Counted from the stretch's first letter, positions 19,749 through 29,805 are shown. The stretch: 57,882 bases of DNA from Rodentibacter genomosp. 2 (GCA_001999425.1 MLHP01000020.1:1-57882), one strand, 5' to 3'. Numbers and translations: made by a program. Notes: generated from the sequence alone by a model not told the origin.

Positions 19749-22700
19749 TTAGCCCCCTAACGCCCGTTGTAAACTCTGCGTCCATGCCATTTTGAAAGCA
19801 GGATCTTTGGCGAAGAGTTTATAAAGTTCCAATTCATCACGATGTCGCTCACTCATCACATCACGCAAAATTTGCTCAAAAGCAAGTCCACGCGTATGAA
19901 TATCAGGGTTGTTTTTATATTTTTGCTCAAAGTCTTTATGCTTACGGATTCGTTCGGTGATGTTTATGAATTTCACCCGTTGTTCTTCCGGTGTTGCACT
20001 CCAGCCTTGAAACCAGCGCTCATTAAAGGTTTTAATGATCTCATCGATTGGATCTTTTTCTTCATCTTCAGTATATCCTCCTCGCGGATTTGGATTTTGT
20101 GGTGCAAGTTCAGATTCGCTATCATCTAATTTAATCCTGTAATTGAGTCGATTACGAGCCAGACCATAAGTGCTTAAATCTACCGCATTCAAGATTTCGT
20201 CAAATTCATCTTTTGGATCTTGCACCTTTAATTTCGGTACGAGAAATTTGAGGAACCAGTACAGTTTTTCCCAACCAATATTTTCAAAATTAATGATCGA
20301 CGCCATTTGTCCGTAGATTTTTAAAAATTGTTTTGCCTTAACTTTAAAATCCACTTTATCGGCTTGTGCCAATCCTACATCCGAATCAAAGCGCTGAACG
20401 GCAACATCAATTATTGCGCTTAATTGATCGGACGGAAGATTAGCAAAATAACCTTCGGTAAATTCATTCACTTCCGCTTGTTCATACACGCCCGTTTCAT
20501 CAAGTTGAGTTTTTAAATCGTGCAATACATTGACGTCGGTTTCTTCAGATAAGGTTGTTGAAGTATAAAATGGGTCGAAGGCCTTTTTAATATCATCAAC
20601 GGAATTGAAAAAATCGAGTACAAACAAATCTTCCGAGCGTTTGCCAAGTTTATTGGCACTTCGATTCAGGCGTGACAAGGCTTGTACACAAAGTACGCCG
20701 GATAACTTTTTATCCACATACATCGCACATAATTTGGGTTGGTCAAAGCCCGTCAAATATTTATTCGCTACGACCAATAAACGGTATTCATCTTTATCAA
20801 AATAATCTTTGGTTTCATTTTCGGCAAAGCTATTCATTTCTGCTTCAGTATATTCCACACCGTCCACCATTTTACTGCCGGAAAAAGCAATGGCAATTTT
20901 GAACGGATTACCACGTATTGTCAGCAAATGGTTTAAGGCTTGAAAATAGCGAATCGCTGTTTCAATATTTTGCGTAACAACCATCCCTTTTGCCTTGCCT
21001 TTTAGTTTCTTACGGTTGAACACTTGTCCAATAAAGTGATCCAACATCACTTCCGCTTTGGTCTCAATAGTTTGTTTTGAACGTTCTACAAAAGCTCGTA
21101 AACGGCGTTGCGCTTTTTTGCTGTCAAATTCCGGGTTGTCTTCAATGGATTTTTGGATTTCATAGAAACTCTGATAAGTGGTGTAGTTGGCGATCACATC
21201 TAAAATAAACCCCTCTTCAATTGCCTGCTTCATTGAATACAGATGGAAAGGTTTGAATTTTCCATCAGCTTGCTTTTCGCCAAATTTTTCTAATGTGCTA
21301 TTTTTCGGTGTCGCTGTGAAAGCAAAATATGAAGCATTGCCGCGCATTTTACAGGATTGCATTGTTTGCAAAATTAAATCTTGAACATCTTCCGCATCAA
21401 GATCCGTCATTTTTCCCATCACCTTATTCATATTGTCGTGAGCTGAGCCTGATTGAGAGCTGTGCGCTTCATCAATAATTACGGCAAATTGCCTGTCATT
21501 TAAATCGGCAATGCCATCTACAATAAACGGGAATTTTTGAATGGTGGTAATAATAATTTTCTTGCCTTGTTCAAGGGATTGACGTAACTCGGCAGAACTC
21601 AATGCCGGTGCGATGATATTTTTTACCTCAGAAAAATCTTTGATATTGTCGCGTAACTGCTTATCTAATAAACGGCGATCCGTCACTACAATCACCGAGT
21701 CAAAAATTGGGCAATTAAGGGCACGCCCATTGGCAGCAGTATTATTTTGCGGATAAGTTTCAATTAATTGATATGCCAGCCACGTAATGGAATTAGATTT
21801 ACCCGACCCCGCAGAATGTTGAATTAAATAACGCTTACCCACACCATGTTCACCCACATCAGCGATTAAACGGCGCACTACATCTAACTGATGATAACGT
21901 GGGAAAAAGAGCGTACGTTTTTCCAATGGATCTTTTGCTGAACCGTCCAGACGCATAAAATGTTGAATAATATTGGCAAGGCTTTGCTTGGTAAAAACTT
22001 GCTCCCACACATAAGCCGTGCGAAATCCATTTGGATTGGGCGGATTGCCTTTGCCAAAATTATTCCCTAAATTAAAAGGCAAAAAGAAAGTATCCGCACC
22101 GGCAAGTTTCGTTGTCATATAGGCTTCTTCGGTATCCATAGCAAAATGCGCTAAACAACGTCCAAATTGAAAGAGCGGTTGGTTTGTGTCACGTTTTTTA
22201 TATTGTGCTTGCGCATCAAAACGTGCTGTTTGCCCTGTCCAGTGATTTTTTAATTCAATCGTAATGATCGGTAATCCATTGATAAATAATGCTATATCAA
22301 CCGTTTCACCGGTGACACTTGAATAAGGCACTTGGCGCATACAGCTAAATAAATTTAGTGCAAAATTCGACCGCACTTTTTCGCCACTGCTGGCAAGCGG
22401 AACAGGATAAAGCAAATCAAAATGTGCATTATCAATATCCAAGCCTTTTTTCAACACATGCAATACGCCCAATTTTTTAATTTGGCGATCTAAGCGTTCT
22501 AAAATTTTACGCTGCCAATCATTGGGATTAAGCTCACGAAAACGCGTTAACTCTTCTTTTTGGCTGTTTTGCAGAAATTGCCAAAATAATCGATGATCGA
22601 TAGCAAATTGTGCATCGAAATCTTGCGAAAACGCCAATAAGAAGCCATGGTGTTTCGGTGAATAAAACGCACTGGGTTCATTGATCTGATTTTCTATATT

Positions 22701-22772
22701 TTCCCGCCAAGTACCGGTTAAGGCTTTTTCAATGGCGATTTCCAAATCTTTTTCCTTTGTTCCTGAAACCAT
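19749..22772 (-). CDS. hsdR: Type I restriction enzyme, R (helicase-nuclease) subunit
   Basis: HsdR moves DNA with ATP and cuts unmodified DNA at a distance, in complex with HsdM and HsdS. In the 1007-residue protein the N-terminal PD-(D/E)xK nuclease is visible as D159 and E173-x-K175 (TVDIALFINGLP, then TIELK). The helicase motors have Walker A HSAGSGKSN (319-327), DEAH (434-437), SAT-equivalent FAFTATPKN and the motif VI region QALSRLNRSA. The C-terminal helical domain binds the core methylase. All key residues are intact. It is the last gene of the minus-strand order hsdM-rhuM-hsdS-hsdR, 119 bp after hsdS. Confidence 0.96.
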   Translation of the reverse strand: MVSGTKEKDLEIAIEKALTGTWRENIENQINEPSAFYSPKHHGFLLAFSQDFDAQFAIDHRLFWQFLQNSQKEELTRFRELNPNDWQRKILERLDRQIKKLGVLHVLKKGLDIDNAHFDLLYPVPLASSGEKVRSNFALNLFSCMRQVPYSSVTGETVDIALFINGLPIITIELKNHWTGQTARFDAQAQYKKRDTNQPLFQFGRCLAHFAMDTEEAYMTTKLAGADTFFLPFNLGNNFGKGNPPNPNGFRTAYVWEQVFTKQSLANIIQHFMRLDGSAKDPLEKRTLFFPRYHQLDVVRRLIADVGEHGVGKRYLIQHSAGSGKSNSITWLAYQLIETYPQNNTAANGRALNCPIFDSVIVVTDRRLLDKQLRDNIKDFSEVKNIIAPALSSAELRQSLEQGKKIIITTIQKFPFIVDGIADLNDRQFAVIIDEAHSSQSGSAHDNMNKVMGKMTDLDAEDVQDLILQTMQSCKMRGNASYFAFTATPKNSTLEKFGEKQADGKFKPFHLYSMKQAIEEGFILDVIANYTTYQSFYEIQKSIEDNPEFDSKKAQRRLRAFVERSKQTIETKAEVMLDHFIGQVFNRKKLKGKAKGMVVTQNIETAIRYFQALNHLLTIRGNPFKIAIAFSGSKMVDGVEYTEAEMNSFAENETKDYFDKDEYRLLVVANKYLTGFDQPKLCAMYVDKKLSGVLCVQALSRLNRSANKLGKRSEDLFVLDFFNSVDDIKKAFDPFYTSTTLSEETDVNVLHDLKTQLDETGVYEQAEVNEFTEGYFANLPSDQLSAIIDVAVQRFDSDVGLAQADKVDFKVKAKQFLKIYGQMASIINFENIGWEKLYWFLKFLVPKLKVQDPKDEFDEILNAVDLSTYGLARNRLNYRIKLDDSESELAPQNPNPRGGYTEDEEKDPIDEIIKTFNERWFQGWSATPEEQRVKFINITERIRKHKDFEQKYKNNPDIHTRGLAFEQILRDVMSERHRDELELYKLFAKDPAFKMAWTQSLQRALGG

Positions 22773-22891
22773 GTTTTTACTCTTTTACAAACGATTTAAA
22801 GATGATGTTTTTGTTTAAAATCAATTTTGCTTGCACAGAATGGATTATTTTGAGTGAGTTTTGCATAAAATCGATTTATTGTGTTGTACAA

Positions 22892-24142
22892 TCACACTCT
22901 CACCTTCCCCGTTACCACATCATTAATCAACACACTTTTGTATTCTTTGAGTTTTTCGATGTGTTGCTGTTTTAATGAAATCGCATAGTCGATTTTTGCT
23001 GTTTTATCGTATAGGTATTGAGCGATTTGTTGTTGTTCTTCTAATGGTGGAATTGGTAACAACATGTTAGAAAGAAATTCTGAATTTGCTCTTGGCATTT
23101 TTGAGCCATACGTTGAGGAATTCACCGTATTAATAAAACCATGAGAAAGGAAAATACTTAATGCAAAATGATTATTCATATTTTGGGTTGTTTTATAAAC
23201 TAAAAACTCAGTTGAACAAACTCCATCAAAATCAGCTAAATATGATTTAGTCAAATAAGGTCTTAACTTTCCAAATAAAATTTCATTTTTATAGAATGAA
23301 TTAGCAACTCCTTCAGCAGATAAAATCGTATCATTTATTTTTCCTGTAAATGATTCTACATTTTCCATACCGATATACCGTTTATCTGAATTTTTACTTT
23401 CTTCTTTGTTATTACTTAATACTAATACAAATTTTAGCTTTTTTACCTCCCAATGCGCCGGCACTTCCCCAATCCATTCCACGCCCGAATCTTTCATCTC
23501 CACATTAGAATCTAGCCCTTTTGTGACCGCACGTTGTATTAGAATTTGCTTATGTTCTTTTAATAGCTCAATCTGTTTTTCAGCCAATGAAATCGCGTGA
23601 TCGATTTTGGTGGTTTTATCATCTAGATATTGGGAGATTCTCTGTTGTTCGGAATATTGAGGAAATGGAACAAAAATATTTCCTAGTTCTTCAAAATATA
23701 ATCTGAGACGCATATCCATAATGCCTCTGGATTTCTTTTTAAATTCTGATAAGCATAGATTCGTTCTAAATAAATAATGGAAGAACTTTCCATCAATTTT
23801 CTGATAAGGTCTTAATACATCGTATGCGGGGCTAGTAATGCCATTGTAGTCTGATAATCCGATAGCCCCCATCCACGCTAACAATTTATTGATAATAATG
23901 TCTCCTTTTTTTACTACCCAATAACCATCTGTTGTAGATGCTTTATTTCCTCTCTCTTCTAATTCAGCTCTTGGTTTTACGCCAATGTCTGAATATACGG
24001 AAAGTAATTCTTGAGAATTATTTTTGGGGGCGGGTTCTACGACTAATCGAAATATATGTTTTACTTTCCTTACTTCCCAATGCTCTGGCACTTCCTCCAA
24101 CCATTCCACACCCGAATCTTTATAACTTTCATATCGCTTCAT
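22892..24142 (-). CDS. hsdS: Type I restriction enzyme, S (specificity) subunit
   Basis: HsdS sets the bipartite DNA target of the complex. The start is ATG 24142 (MKRYESYKDSGVEWLEEVPE), preceded by AAGGAATTTTT; the open frame runs upstream to 24205. The 416-residue protein has two target-recognition domains, each opening with a near-identical block: KDSGVEWLEEVPEHWEVRK near residue 8 and KDSGVEWIGEVPAHWEVKK near residue 220. Each is followed by a coiled-coil conserved region (QQRISQYLDDKTTKIDHAIS and QQQIAQYLYDKTAKIDYAIS). The two halves look alike overall, so domain swapping by recombination is easy. No simple sequence repeat suggesting slippage was found. Confidence 0.95.
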   Translation of the reverse strand: MKRYESYKDSGVEWLEEVPEHWEVRKVKHIFRLVVEPAPKNNSQELLSVYSDIGVKPRAELEERGNKASTTDGYWVVKKGDIIINKLLAWMGAIGLSDYNGITSPAYDVLRPYQKIDGKFFHYLFRTNLCLSEFKKKSRGIMDMRLRLYFEELGNIFVPFPQYSEQQRISQYLDDKTTKIDHAISLAEKQIELLKEHKQILIQRAVTKGLDSNVEMKDSGVEWIGEVPAHWEVKKLKFVLVLSNNKEESKNSDKRYIGMENVESFTGKINDTILSAEGVANSFYKNEILFGKLRPYLTKSYLADFDGVCSTEFLVYKTTQNMNNHFALSIFLSHGFINTVNSSTYGSKMPRANSEFLSNMLLPIPPLEEQQQIAQYLYDKTAKIDYAISLKQQHIEKLKEYKSVLINDVVTGKVRV

Positions 24143-24198
24143 TTGTAAAAATTCCTTAAAATCTGACCGCACTTTTGTCGTAAGATAAAACTTGTTGC

Positions 24199-24210
24199 AT
24201 ACCATGGTAT
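24199..24210. promoter_or_regulatory. 12-bp perfect palindrome upstream of hsdS
   Basis: ATACCATGGTAT is a perfect palindrome 57-68 bp upstream of the hsdS start, in the 88-bp gap between the rhuM-like gene and hsdS. It could be an operator controlling hsdS or may be chance. No regulator gene is adjacent. Confidence 0.25.
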
Positions 24211-24230
24211 AGACGCGTATAGCGTGATGT

Positions 24231-25235
24231 TTATCGTTTATCTTTTAATTGCTTTATCTCTTTTTGCCAATTTTCCAAGATTTTCAAATCTTCACTCTCG
24301 ACTTGGCGTAGTTTCTGTTGTTTTCTGGTTTGATCGAATAATGCGTATTGCTCATGGGTAAAGGTTTCCATTTGTTTTTTGGTTCGTTTACCGCTACCTT
24401 GTAGAACAGGAAATCCATTAAATTCTATCAAGTTATCTACATTGTTTCGCCAGAATGATAAAGTCAGATCTTTATTGTTTTTTACACGTAATTCTGCACT
24501 TTCTAAGAAAATCATCACTAATCGGTTCAGTGAATCTAATTCATCATTTGAGAGATAATTTTTGGCAATTACAATATCGCCTTTACGCACAACAGAACCT
24601 TTCCATGAGGTTAATCCCATATTCGGTAAGTTTGCGTCAGCGCGTTTGCATATTAATTCAGCGGCAGTTTGCTTGGTGATGGCATAAATCAATTTATTTT
24701 GAGTTTCGGCAAAAAACATTTGGGTGTTTTTATCGGTTTTATCGTAATCGCTTGATAAGCTAAATAATTCCCGTACTTTTTGATAAAAACGCATTTCACT
24801 GGCTCGAATCTCGCGAATTTGTTCCAGTAATTCATCAAAATAATCTAATCGACCTTGAGGATTTTTTAACCGTTCTTTATCAACCAAAAAACCTTTTTCT
24901 AAATAACTGCGCAATTGCGTGTTTGCCCAACGTCGAAACTGCACGCCACGTGGACTACGCACCCGAAATCCAACTGCTAAAATCATATCAAGCGAGTAAT
25001 GTTTCACTTGATATTGTTTGCCGTCCTGAGCAGTTATTAAATAATCCTTAATAACTGAATCTGCCTCTAACTCTTTGTCTTGTAATATGTTTTTTATGTG
25101 GGTGGTTATATTTTGCACAGAGGTGTCAAAAAGTTCTGCCAATTGATTTTGTGTAAGCCAGGCTTCGTTTTCAATCACCAATAACGCTACATTAGCCTTG
25201 CCGTCATCGGTGTTATAAATAATTAAATCATTCAT
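24231..25235 (-). CDS. RhuM-family protein within the type I R-M operon
   Basis: A 334-residue protein of the RhuM family, named from a Salmonella pathogenicity-island gene and often found inside type I R-M loci. The start is ATG 25235 (MNDLIIYNTDDGK); the TTG at 25256 is less likely. The N-terminal part (WLTQNQLAELFDTSVQNITT, residues about 24-43) is a helix-turn-helix-like DNA-binding segment. KHYSLDMILAVGFRVRSPRG (about 78-97) is the family signature, followed by RRWANTQLRSYLEKGF. The C-terminal half holds a Fic/Doc-like or DUF-type helical region, which I cannot assign with confidence. Its biochemical role is unknown; it may modulate or guard the R-M system. Confidence 0.82.
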   Translation of the reverse strand: MNDLIIYNTDDGKANVALLVIENEAWLTQNQLAELFDTSVQNITTHIKNILQDKELEADSVIKDYLITAQDGKQYQVKHYSLDMILAVGFRVRSPRGVQFRRWANTQLRSYLEKGFLVDKERLKNPQGRLDYFDELLEQIREIRASEMRFYQKVRELFSLSSDYDKTDKNTQMFFAETQNKLIYAITKQTAAELICKRADANLPNMGLTSWKGSVVRKGDIVIAKNYLSNDELDSLNRLVMIFLESAELRVKNNKDLTLSFWRNNVDNLIEFNGFPVLQGSGKRTKKQMETFTHEQYALFDQTRKQQKLRQVESEDLKILENWQKEIKQLKDKR

Positions 25236-25271
25236 AGTTTTTATAAAATTCTTCAAAATCTGACCGCACTT

Positions 25272-27629
25272 TTAGCCCAAAATTTCACAAATCAATCCAT
25301 CCGTCTGCCTTTCTAAGGCTAAAATATCTTGCGCGACTTCAGAAAGGCTACGGAGCGGTTTGTGGCGGTAGAAATATTTATTGAAGCTGATTTCATAGCC
25401 GATTTTTATGCTGTCTAAATTGACCCAAGCCTCCGAGACATGGGGTTGTACTTCGGTTTTGAAGTAATGATGAATGGATTGTTTCAGCGGGATTGATTCA
25501 CTGTCACGCAGTTCGCTTGCGCTTTCGTATTGGATAAATTCGCCTATTTTTTCTGTGGCGTAATAACCGAAATCGGCAAGTTCTTCAATCTTGCAGTCAA
25601 GGCGTTTACATAAGGCTTCGAGTTCTTGAGGTTTAAGTTTTAGGGTTTTAGCGATCACTTTTTCAGCATTTTCGTTATACCAACTGACAGCATTGAAAAT
25701 CGCTTTTTTCTCTGTGGCGGATAGGCTGATTTTTTCTGCTTTTAGATATTTTTCCACTGTTTGTTTAAACAAGTTGAAATCATCAAATTGTTGCTCGCCA
25801 AAATGAGCGAATAATTTGTTCGCCGTGTTGAAAAGTGCGGTAGATTTTTCCCAAGTTTTTACATCAAGCAATTTGGCTTTTGCCTTGTTATTTAATGCAA
25901 TGCCTTGTGCTTCACACCATGCGGTGATGTCTTGTTCTACACTTGTCAAGGTTGTTTGATTGTAAATATTTTCACCATATTGTTGATAAAGATATTGCAT
26001 AGGCTCAAACAAGGCTTTGTCAAATCTTAATGTGGCAATATTTTCCGCAGTGAATTTTGCGCTACGGCGTTCCGGGCGTTCAATAGTGACTTTGTAATAA
26101 CCGAAATCTTGGTTATCAAAAATTTGTGAAGCCAAACCTTCTTCATGATTTCCACGGGAAAGTGCGGTGAAATTTAAGTAAGTTTTTGTGATTTCAGTGA
26201 TGTGTTCCGGCGCAAACTCACAGTTTTTATCACCTAGATTTTTGCGTAGCTTCCTAAACAGAGAACTGGCATCAATGAGTTGTACTTTGCCTTGTCGATG
26301 TGTCGGTTTATTGTTGGAAAGCAACCAAATATAGGTGGTGATCCCGGTGTTGTAGAAAAGGTTATTCGGGAGTTGCACGATGGCATCAAGCAAGTCATTT
26401 TCAATAATAAAGCGGCGGATATTGCTTTCTCCCGATCCAGCATCGCCCGTAAAAAGGCTTGAGCCATTATGAACAGAAGCAACGCGACTACCAATTTTAT
26501 TGTCTTTCGGTGATTTCATTTTACTCACCATTTCCATCAGGAAGAGCAACTGGCCATCGCTTGAACGTGGTGTAGCATCAAGGGATTCCTCTTTGCCCCA
26601 ATAATCCGGCAAGGATACTTTAAAGCGACTGTCAATTACACCGTTGCCATCTTTAATAAAGGCTTGATCGCCGCTCCAGCTTTTGCCATAAGGCGGGTTG
26701 GAAAGCATAAAATCAAAATAATGTCCGTGGAAAGTATCGGTGGCAAGCGTAGAACCCACTTTGATATTTTCAGGGTTGTCGCCTTTAATGAGCATATCGG
26801 ATTTGCAAATAGCATAGGTTTCATCATTGATTTCTTTGCCAAACAGCAAGATGGAACGATCGCCTTGTGATGACGATAAAGGATATTTCTCTTCAATAAA
26901 ATTTTGCGATTCAGTGAGCATTCCACCGCTGCCACATGCCGGATCGTAAATGGTAATAATTGCCGGAATTTGCCTTTTAAGCGGATCAAACACAAGGTGT
27001 GTCATAAGTTCGATCACTTCACGTGGAGTAAAGTGTTCGCCCGCTTCTTCATTGTTTTCTTCATTAAATTTGCGAATCAATTCTTCAAACACATAACCCA
27101 TACCAAGATTGGTCAATGCAGGTAGTGTGTTGCCGTCGGGATCTTGTTGAGGATTTGGCGTAAGGTTGATATAAGGCGAAACAAATTTTTCTAGCACACC
27201 TAATAAGACGTTTTTGTTCGACATATGGCGGATTTGTTCACGTAATTTGAAGCAATTGATGATTTCCTGTACGTTGGCACTGAAACCATCTAAATATTCT
27301 TCAAAATTCGCCAACATATATTGCGGTGTATTGCTTGCGGTTTGATAAAGGGTTTTGAGTGTCCATTTTGAGGTGTTGTAAAACACATAACCGCTCGTTT
27401 TTTCAAGCTGTAGATGATCAAGTTCGGTAAAGCCTAGCTCTTCTTTCTGATAGTGTACCTCTTCTAGTACTGCGCCTTTGTTTGGTTCAAGTAGTGTATC
27501 TAAGCGACGCAATACAAACATCGGCAAAATCACATCGCGATATTTTCCTCGTACATATACATCACGTAGGCAGTCGTCGGCAATACTCCAGATAAAAGAA
27601 ACGAGTTTGTTGTGAACTGAATGATCCAT
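25272..27629 (-). CDS. hsdM: Type I restriction enzyme, M (methyltransferase) subunit
   Basis: HsdM transfers a methyl group to N6 of adenine within the HsdS-defined target. The 785-residue protein has the N-terminal helical HsdM domain (about 8-150), the SAM-binding motif DPACGSGGM (229-237) and the catalytic NPPYG (311-315), all intact. The C-terminal part (about 540-785) is longer than in EcoKI-type HsdM and helical, ending near HKPLRSLSEVAQDILALE; this fits the longer HsdM class. It heads the minus-strand cluster, 36 bp before the rhuM-like gene. folA lies upstream on the same strand. Confidence 0.96.
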   Translation of the reverse strand: MDHSVHNKLVSFIWSIADDCLRDVYVRGKYRDVILPMFVLRRLDTLLEPNKGAVLEEVHYQKEELGFTELDHLQLEKTSGYVFYNTSKWTLKTLYQTASNTPQYMLANFEEYLDGFSANVQEIINCFKLREQIRHMSNKNVLLGVLEKFVSPYINLTPNPQQDPDGNTLPALTNLGMGYVFEELIRKFNEENNEEAGEHFTPREVIELMTHLVFDPLKRQIPAIITIYDPACGSGGMLTESQNFIEEKYPLSSSQGDRSILLFGKEINDETYAICKSDMLIKGDNPENIKVGSTLATDTFHGHYFDFMLSNPPYGKSWSGDQAFIKDGNGVIDSRFKVSLPDYWGKEESLDATPRSSDGQLLFLMEMVSKMKSPKDNKIGSRVASVHNGSSLFTGDAGSGESNIRRFIIENDLLDAIVQLPNNLFYNTGITTYIWLLSNNKPTHRQGKVQLIDASSLFRKLRKNLGDKNCEFAPEHITEITKTYLNFTALSRGNHEEGLASQIFDNQDFGYYKVTIERPERRSAKFTAENIATLRFDKALFEPMQYLYQQYGENIYNQTTLTSVEQDITAWCEAQGIALNNKAKAKLLDVKTWEKSTALFNTANKLFAHFGEQQFDDFNLFKQTVEKYLKAEKISLSATEKKAIFNAVSWYNENAEKVIAKTLKLKPQELEALCKRLDCKIEELADFGYYATEKIGEFIQYESASELRDSESIPLKQSIHHYFKTEVQPHVSEAWVNLDSIKIGYEISFNKYFYRHKPLRSLSEVAQDILALERQTDGLICEILG

Positions 27630-27653
27630 AATATTTATCCTAAATTTTATTTG

Positions 27654-28136
27654 TTATTTTCTGTTTAAAACTAAAAACCGGCAAGCATAAGGATTATTCT
27701 CGTCTTTTTCGCAATACTCTTCAAATTCAATATGCCATTCATCCCAATTTAATTCAGGGAAAAAGGTATCGCCGTCGATTTCCGCTTGAATTTGGGTTAA
27801 ATAGAGTTTATCTGCTTGGGGTAAATATTGTTTAAAGAGTTCACCCCCGCCAATTAGCATAATTTCTTCCGAATCTTTGACAAAATCAACCGCACTTTCA
27901 AGGCTATTTTTCCAGATGACGCCCTCGTGTTCAAAAGGTTTGCGCGAAAGCACAATATTCACCCGTTTGGGGAGAGGGCGACCAATACTCTCAAAGGTTT
28001 TACGCCCCATAATGACCGGTTTCCCCGTGGTATTTTTTCTAAACCAAGCAAGATCAGCCGGCAGATGCCAAGGCATTTGGTTGTCTTTGCCGATTACATG
28101 GTTAAGAGTTGTCGCGACAATTAAACTGAATGTCAT
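27654..28136 (-). CDS. folA: Dihydrofolate reductase
   Basis: FolA reduces dihydrofolate to tetrahydrofolate with NADPH. The start is ATG 28136 (MTFSLIVATTLNHVIGKDNQ), preceded by AAGGAGC; the open frame to 28172 is spurious. The 160-residue product has MPWHLPADLAWFRKNTTGKP, the catalytic acidic residue being the Asp in PADLAWF, then VIMGRKTFESIGRPLP and the cofactor loop IMLIGGGELF. The uptake signal inside the gene encodes SAVDFVK. The gene is divergent from proB. Confidence 0.96.
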   Translation of the reverse strand: MTFSLIVATTLNHVIGKDNQMPWHLPADLAWFRKNTTGKPVIMGRKTFESIGRPLPKRVNIVLSRKPFEHEGVIWKNSLESAVDFVKDSEEIMLIGGGELFKQYLPQADKLYLTQIQAEIDGDTFFPELNWDEWHIEFEEYCEKDENNPYACRFLVLNRK

Positions 28137-28255
28137 AAAAGCTCCTTGTTGAATTGCTGAACAATATATCACAGCACAATATAAATTTAATGCTTTTTAA
28201 TGAGTTTAGTGCTAACGTATGCGGCATTTTTTGATAATTAAAAAGGGTTAATAAA

Positions 28256-29356
28256 ATGAATAAAACCATTGTTGTGAAGTTCGGTACCAGCACCTTAACC
28301 CAAGGTTCACCCAAATTAAATTCGCCACATATGATGGAAATTGTGCGACAAATTGCACAACTTCATCATGAGGGCTTTCGTATTGTGATTGTGACCTCCG
28401 GTGCCATTGCCGCAGGTCGCCATTATTTGAACCACCCGCAATTACCGCCAACCATTGCATCGAAACAATTACTTGCCGCTGTGGGTCAAAGCCAGCTCAT
28501 TCAAGCGTGGGAAAAATTGTTTGCGATTTATGATATTCATATCGGTCAAATTTTACTGACTCGTGCGGATATTGAAGATCGCGAGCGTTTTCTTAATGCC
28601 CGTGATACGTTGCATGCGCTTTTGGATAATCACATTATCCCTGTCATTAATGAAAACGATGCGGTGGCAACGGCGGAAATTAAAGTCGGGGATAACGATA
28701 ATTTGTCTGCGTTGGTGGCAATTTTGGTGCAAGCGGAACAACTTTATCTTTTAACAGATCAACAAGGGTTATTTGATAGTGATCCGCGCAAAAATCCTAA
28801 TGCAAAACTCATTCCGGTGGTGAATAAAATCACCGATCATATTCGTTCGATAGCCGGTGGCAGCGGTACGAATCTTGGTACGGGGGGGATGAGTACGAAA
28901 ATCATCGCGGCAGATGTGGCAACACGTTCCGGTATTGAAACGATTATTGCGCAGGGTAACCGTTCAAATGTGATTGTGGATTTGGCACACGAACAGGATA
29001 TTGGTACGAAGTTCACCGCCCATCATACCGATCGCTTGGAAAGTCGTAAGCAATGGTTATTTGCCGCACCTTCAGCCGGTGCGATCACGATTGATGAAGG
29101 GGCGGAACATGCGATGCTGGTTCAAAATAAATCCCTTTTACCGGCAGGGATTGTTGCTGTGGAGGGGCGTTTTTCCCGTGGTGAAGTCGTGAAAATTCGC
29201 AATCAGGCGGGCAAAGACATTGCGCTCGGCATGCCACGTTATAACAATGAGGCTTTGTTACGCATTATGGGGAAAAAATCGCAAGATATTGAAGCGATTT
29301 TGGGCTATGAATATGGTGCAGTTGCGCTTCATCGTGACGATATGATTATTTTATAA
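28256..29356 (+). CDS. proB: Glutamate 5-kinase
   Basis: ProB phosphorylates glutamate in the first step of proline synthesis and is feedback-inhibited by proline. The 366-residue protein has the amino-acid kinase domain starting [15 protein letters not shown], then [27 protein letters not shown] and the [15 protein letters not shown] block. A C-terminal PUA domain (about 275-366) is present, as in the E. coli enzyme. proA is not next to it in this window. Eleven bases separate its stop from the following DUF2799 gene, so the two are probably co-transcribed. Confidence 0.96.
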   Translation: MNKTIVVKFGTSTLTQGSPKLNSPHMMEIVRQIAQLHHEGFRIVIVTSGAIAAGRHYLNHPQLPPTIASKQLLAAVGQSQLIQAWEKLFAIYDIHIGQILLTRADIEDRERFLNARDTLHALLDNHIIPVINENDAVATAEIKVGDNDNLSALVAILVQAEQLYLLTDQQGLFDSDPRKNPNAKLIPVVNKITDHIRSIAGGSGTNLGTGGMSTKIIAADVATRSGIETIIAQGNRSNVIVDLAHEQDIGTKFTAHHTDRLESRKQWLFAAPSAGAITIDEGAEHAMLVQNKSLLPAGIVAVEGRFSRGEVVKIRNQAGKDIALGMPRYNNEALLRIMGKKSQDIEAILGYEYGAVALHRDDMIIL

Positions 29357-29367
29357 AGGACGTAGTT

Positions 29368-29712
29368 GTGAAAAAAGTGTTTATTTTTAGTTTTTTATGT
29401 GGTTTTTTGGCGTTAAATGTGTCGGCAGATAGCGGTGTCGGGCGTTCTCCCTTTTATGTGAATGCCTCAACAAAACGCCTAAATACGGTGGATTGTAATG
29501 ATGTTGATGATTGGTATTTAGACGGTTTTAGAGTGGGAAAAACGTTCAGTTCCTATCAACAAAGTTTATTGCAGCAGCGTATTAGTTACTGCCAGCAGCA
29601 CGGTGGCGTTTCTAATGGGTTGAAATCAGCCTGGATGCAGGGCTACAAAAAAGGGGCGCCGGTTCAGAAAAAACAAGGGAAGAAAAAACGAAAAAAACAA
29701 GCTCGAGTTTAG
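29368..29712 (+). CDS. Exported DUF2799-like small protein
   Basis: A 114-residue protein with a Sec signal peptide (KKVFIFSFLCGFLALNVSA, cleavage probably after ADS or VSA) and no lipobox. The mature part carries the block RLNTVDCNDVDDWYLDGFRV and a C-terminal very basic tail (KKQGKKKRKKQARV). It shares most of its core with the lipoprotein encoded next (29806-30102), so the pair is a tandem duplication. I think the core is DUF2799; function unknown. Its tight spacing to proB suggests shared transcription. Confidence 0.75.
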   Translation: MKKVFIFSFLCGFLALNVSADSGVGRSPFYVNASTKRLNTVDCNDVDDWYLDGFRVGKTFSSYQQSLLQQRISYCQQHGGVSNGLKSAWMQGYKKGAPVQKKQGKKKRKKQARV

Positions 29713-29717
29713 TATTC

Positions 29718-29757
29718 AAGTGCGGTCAGAAAATCCCATCAATTTTTGACCGCACTT
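29718..29757 (+). terminator. Uptake-signal terminator between the two DUF2799 genes
   Basis: AAGTGCGGTCA near 29718 and TGACCGCACTT ending near 29757 form a stem with an 18-base loop, followed by T-rich sequence. It should separate proB and the first DUF2799 gene from the second. Confidence 0.7.
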
Positions 29758-29805
29758 TTCTTTTAAATTGTTGTCCTCAATTTGCATTTTTATTTAAGGA
29801 AGTAA

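Noticed and set aside
22773-24142. Phase-variable simple repeat in or near hsdS
   Set aside because: No tandem repeat tract of four or more units was found; only the internal protein-level duplication.
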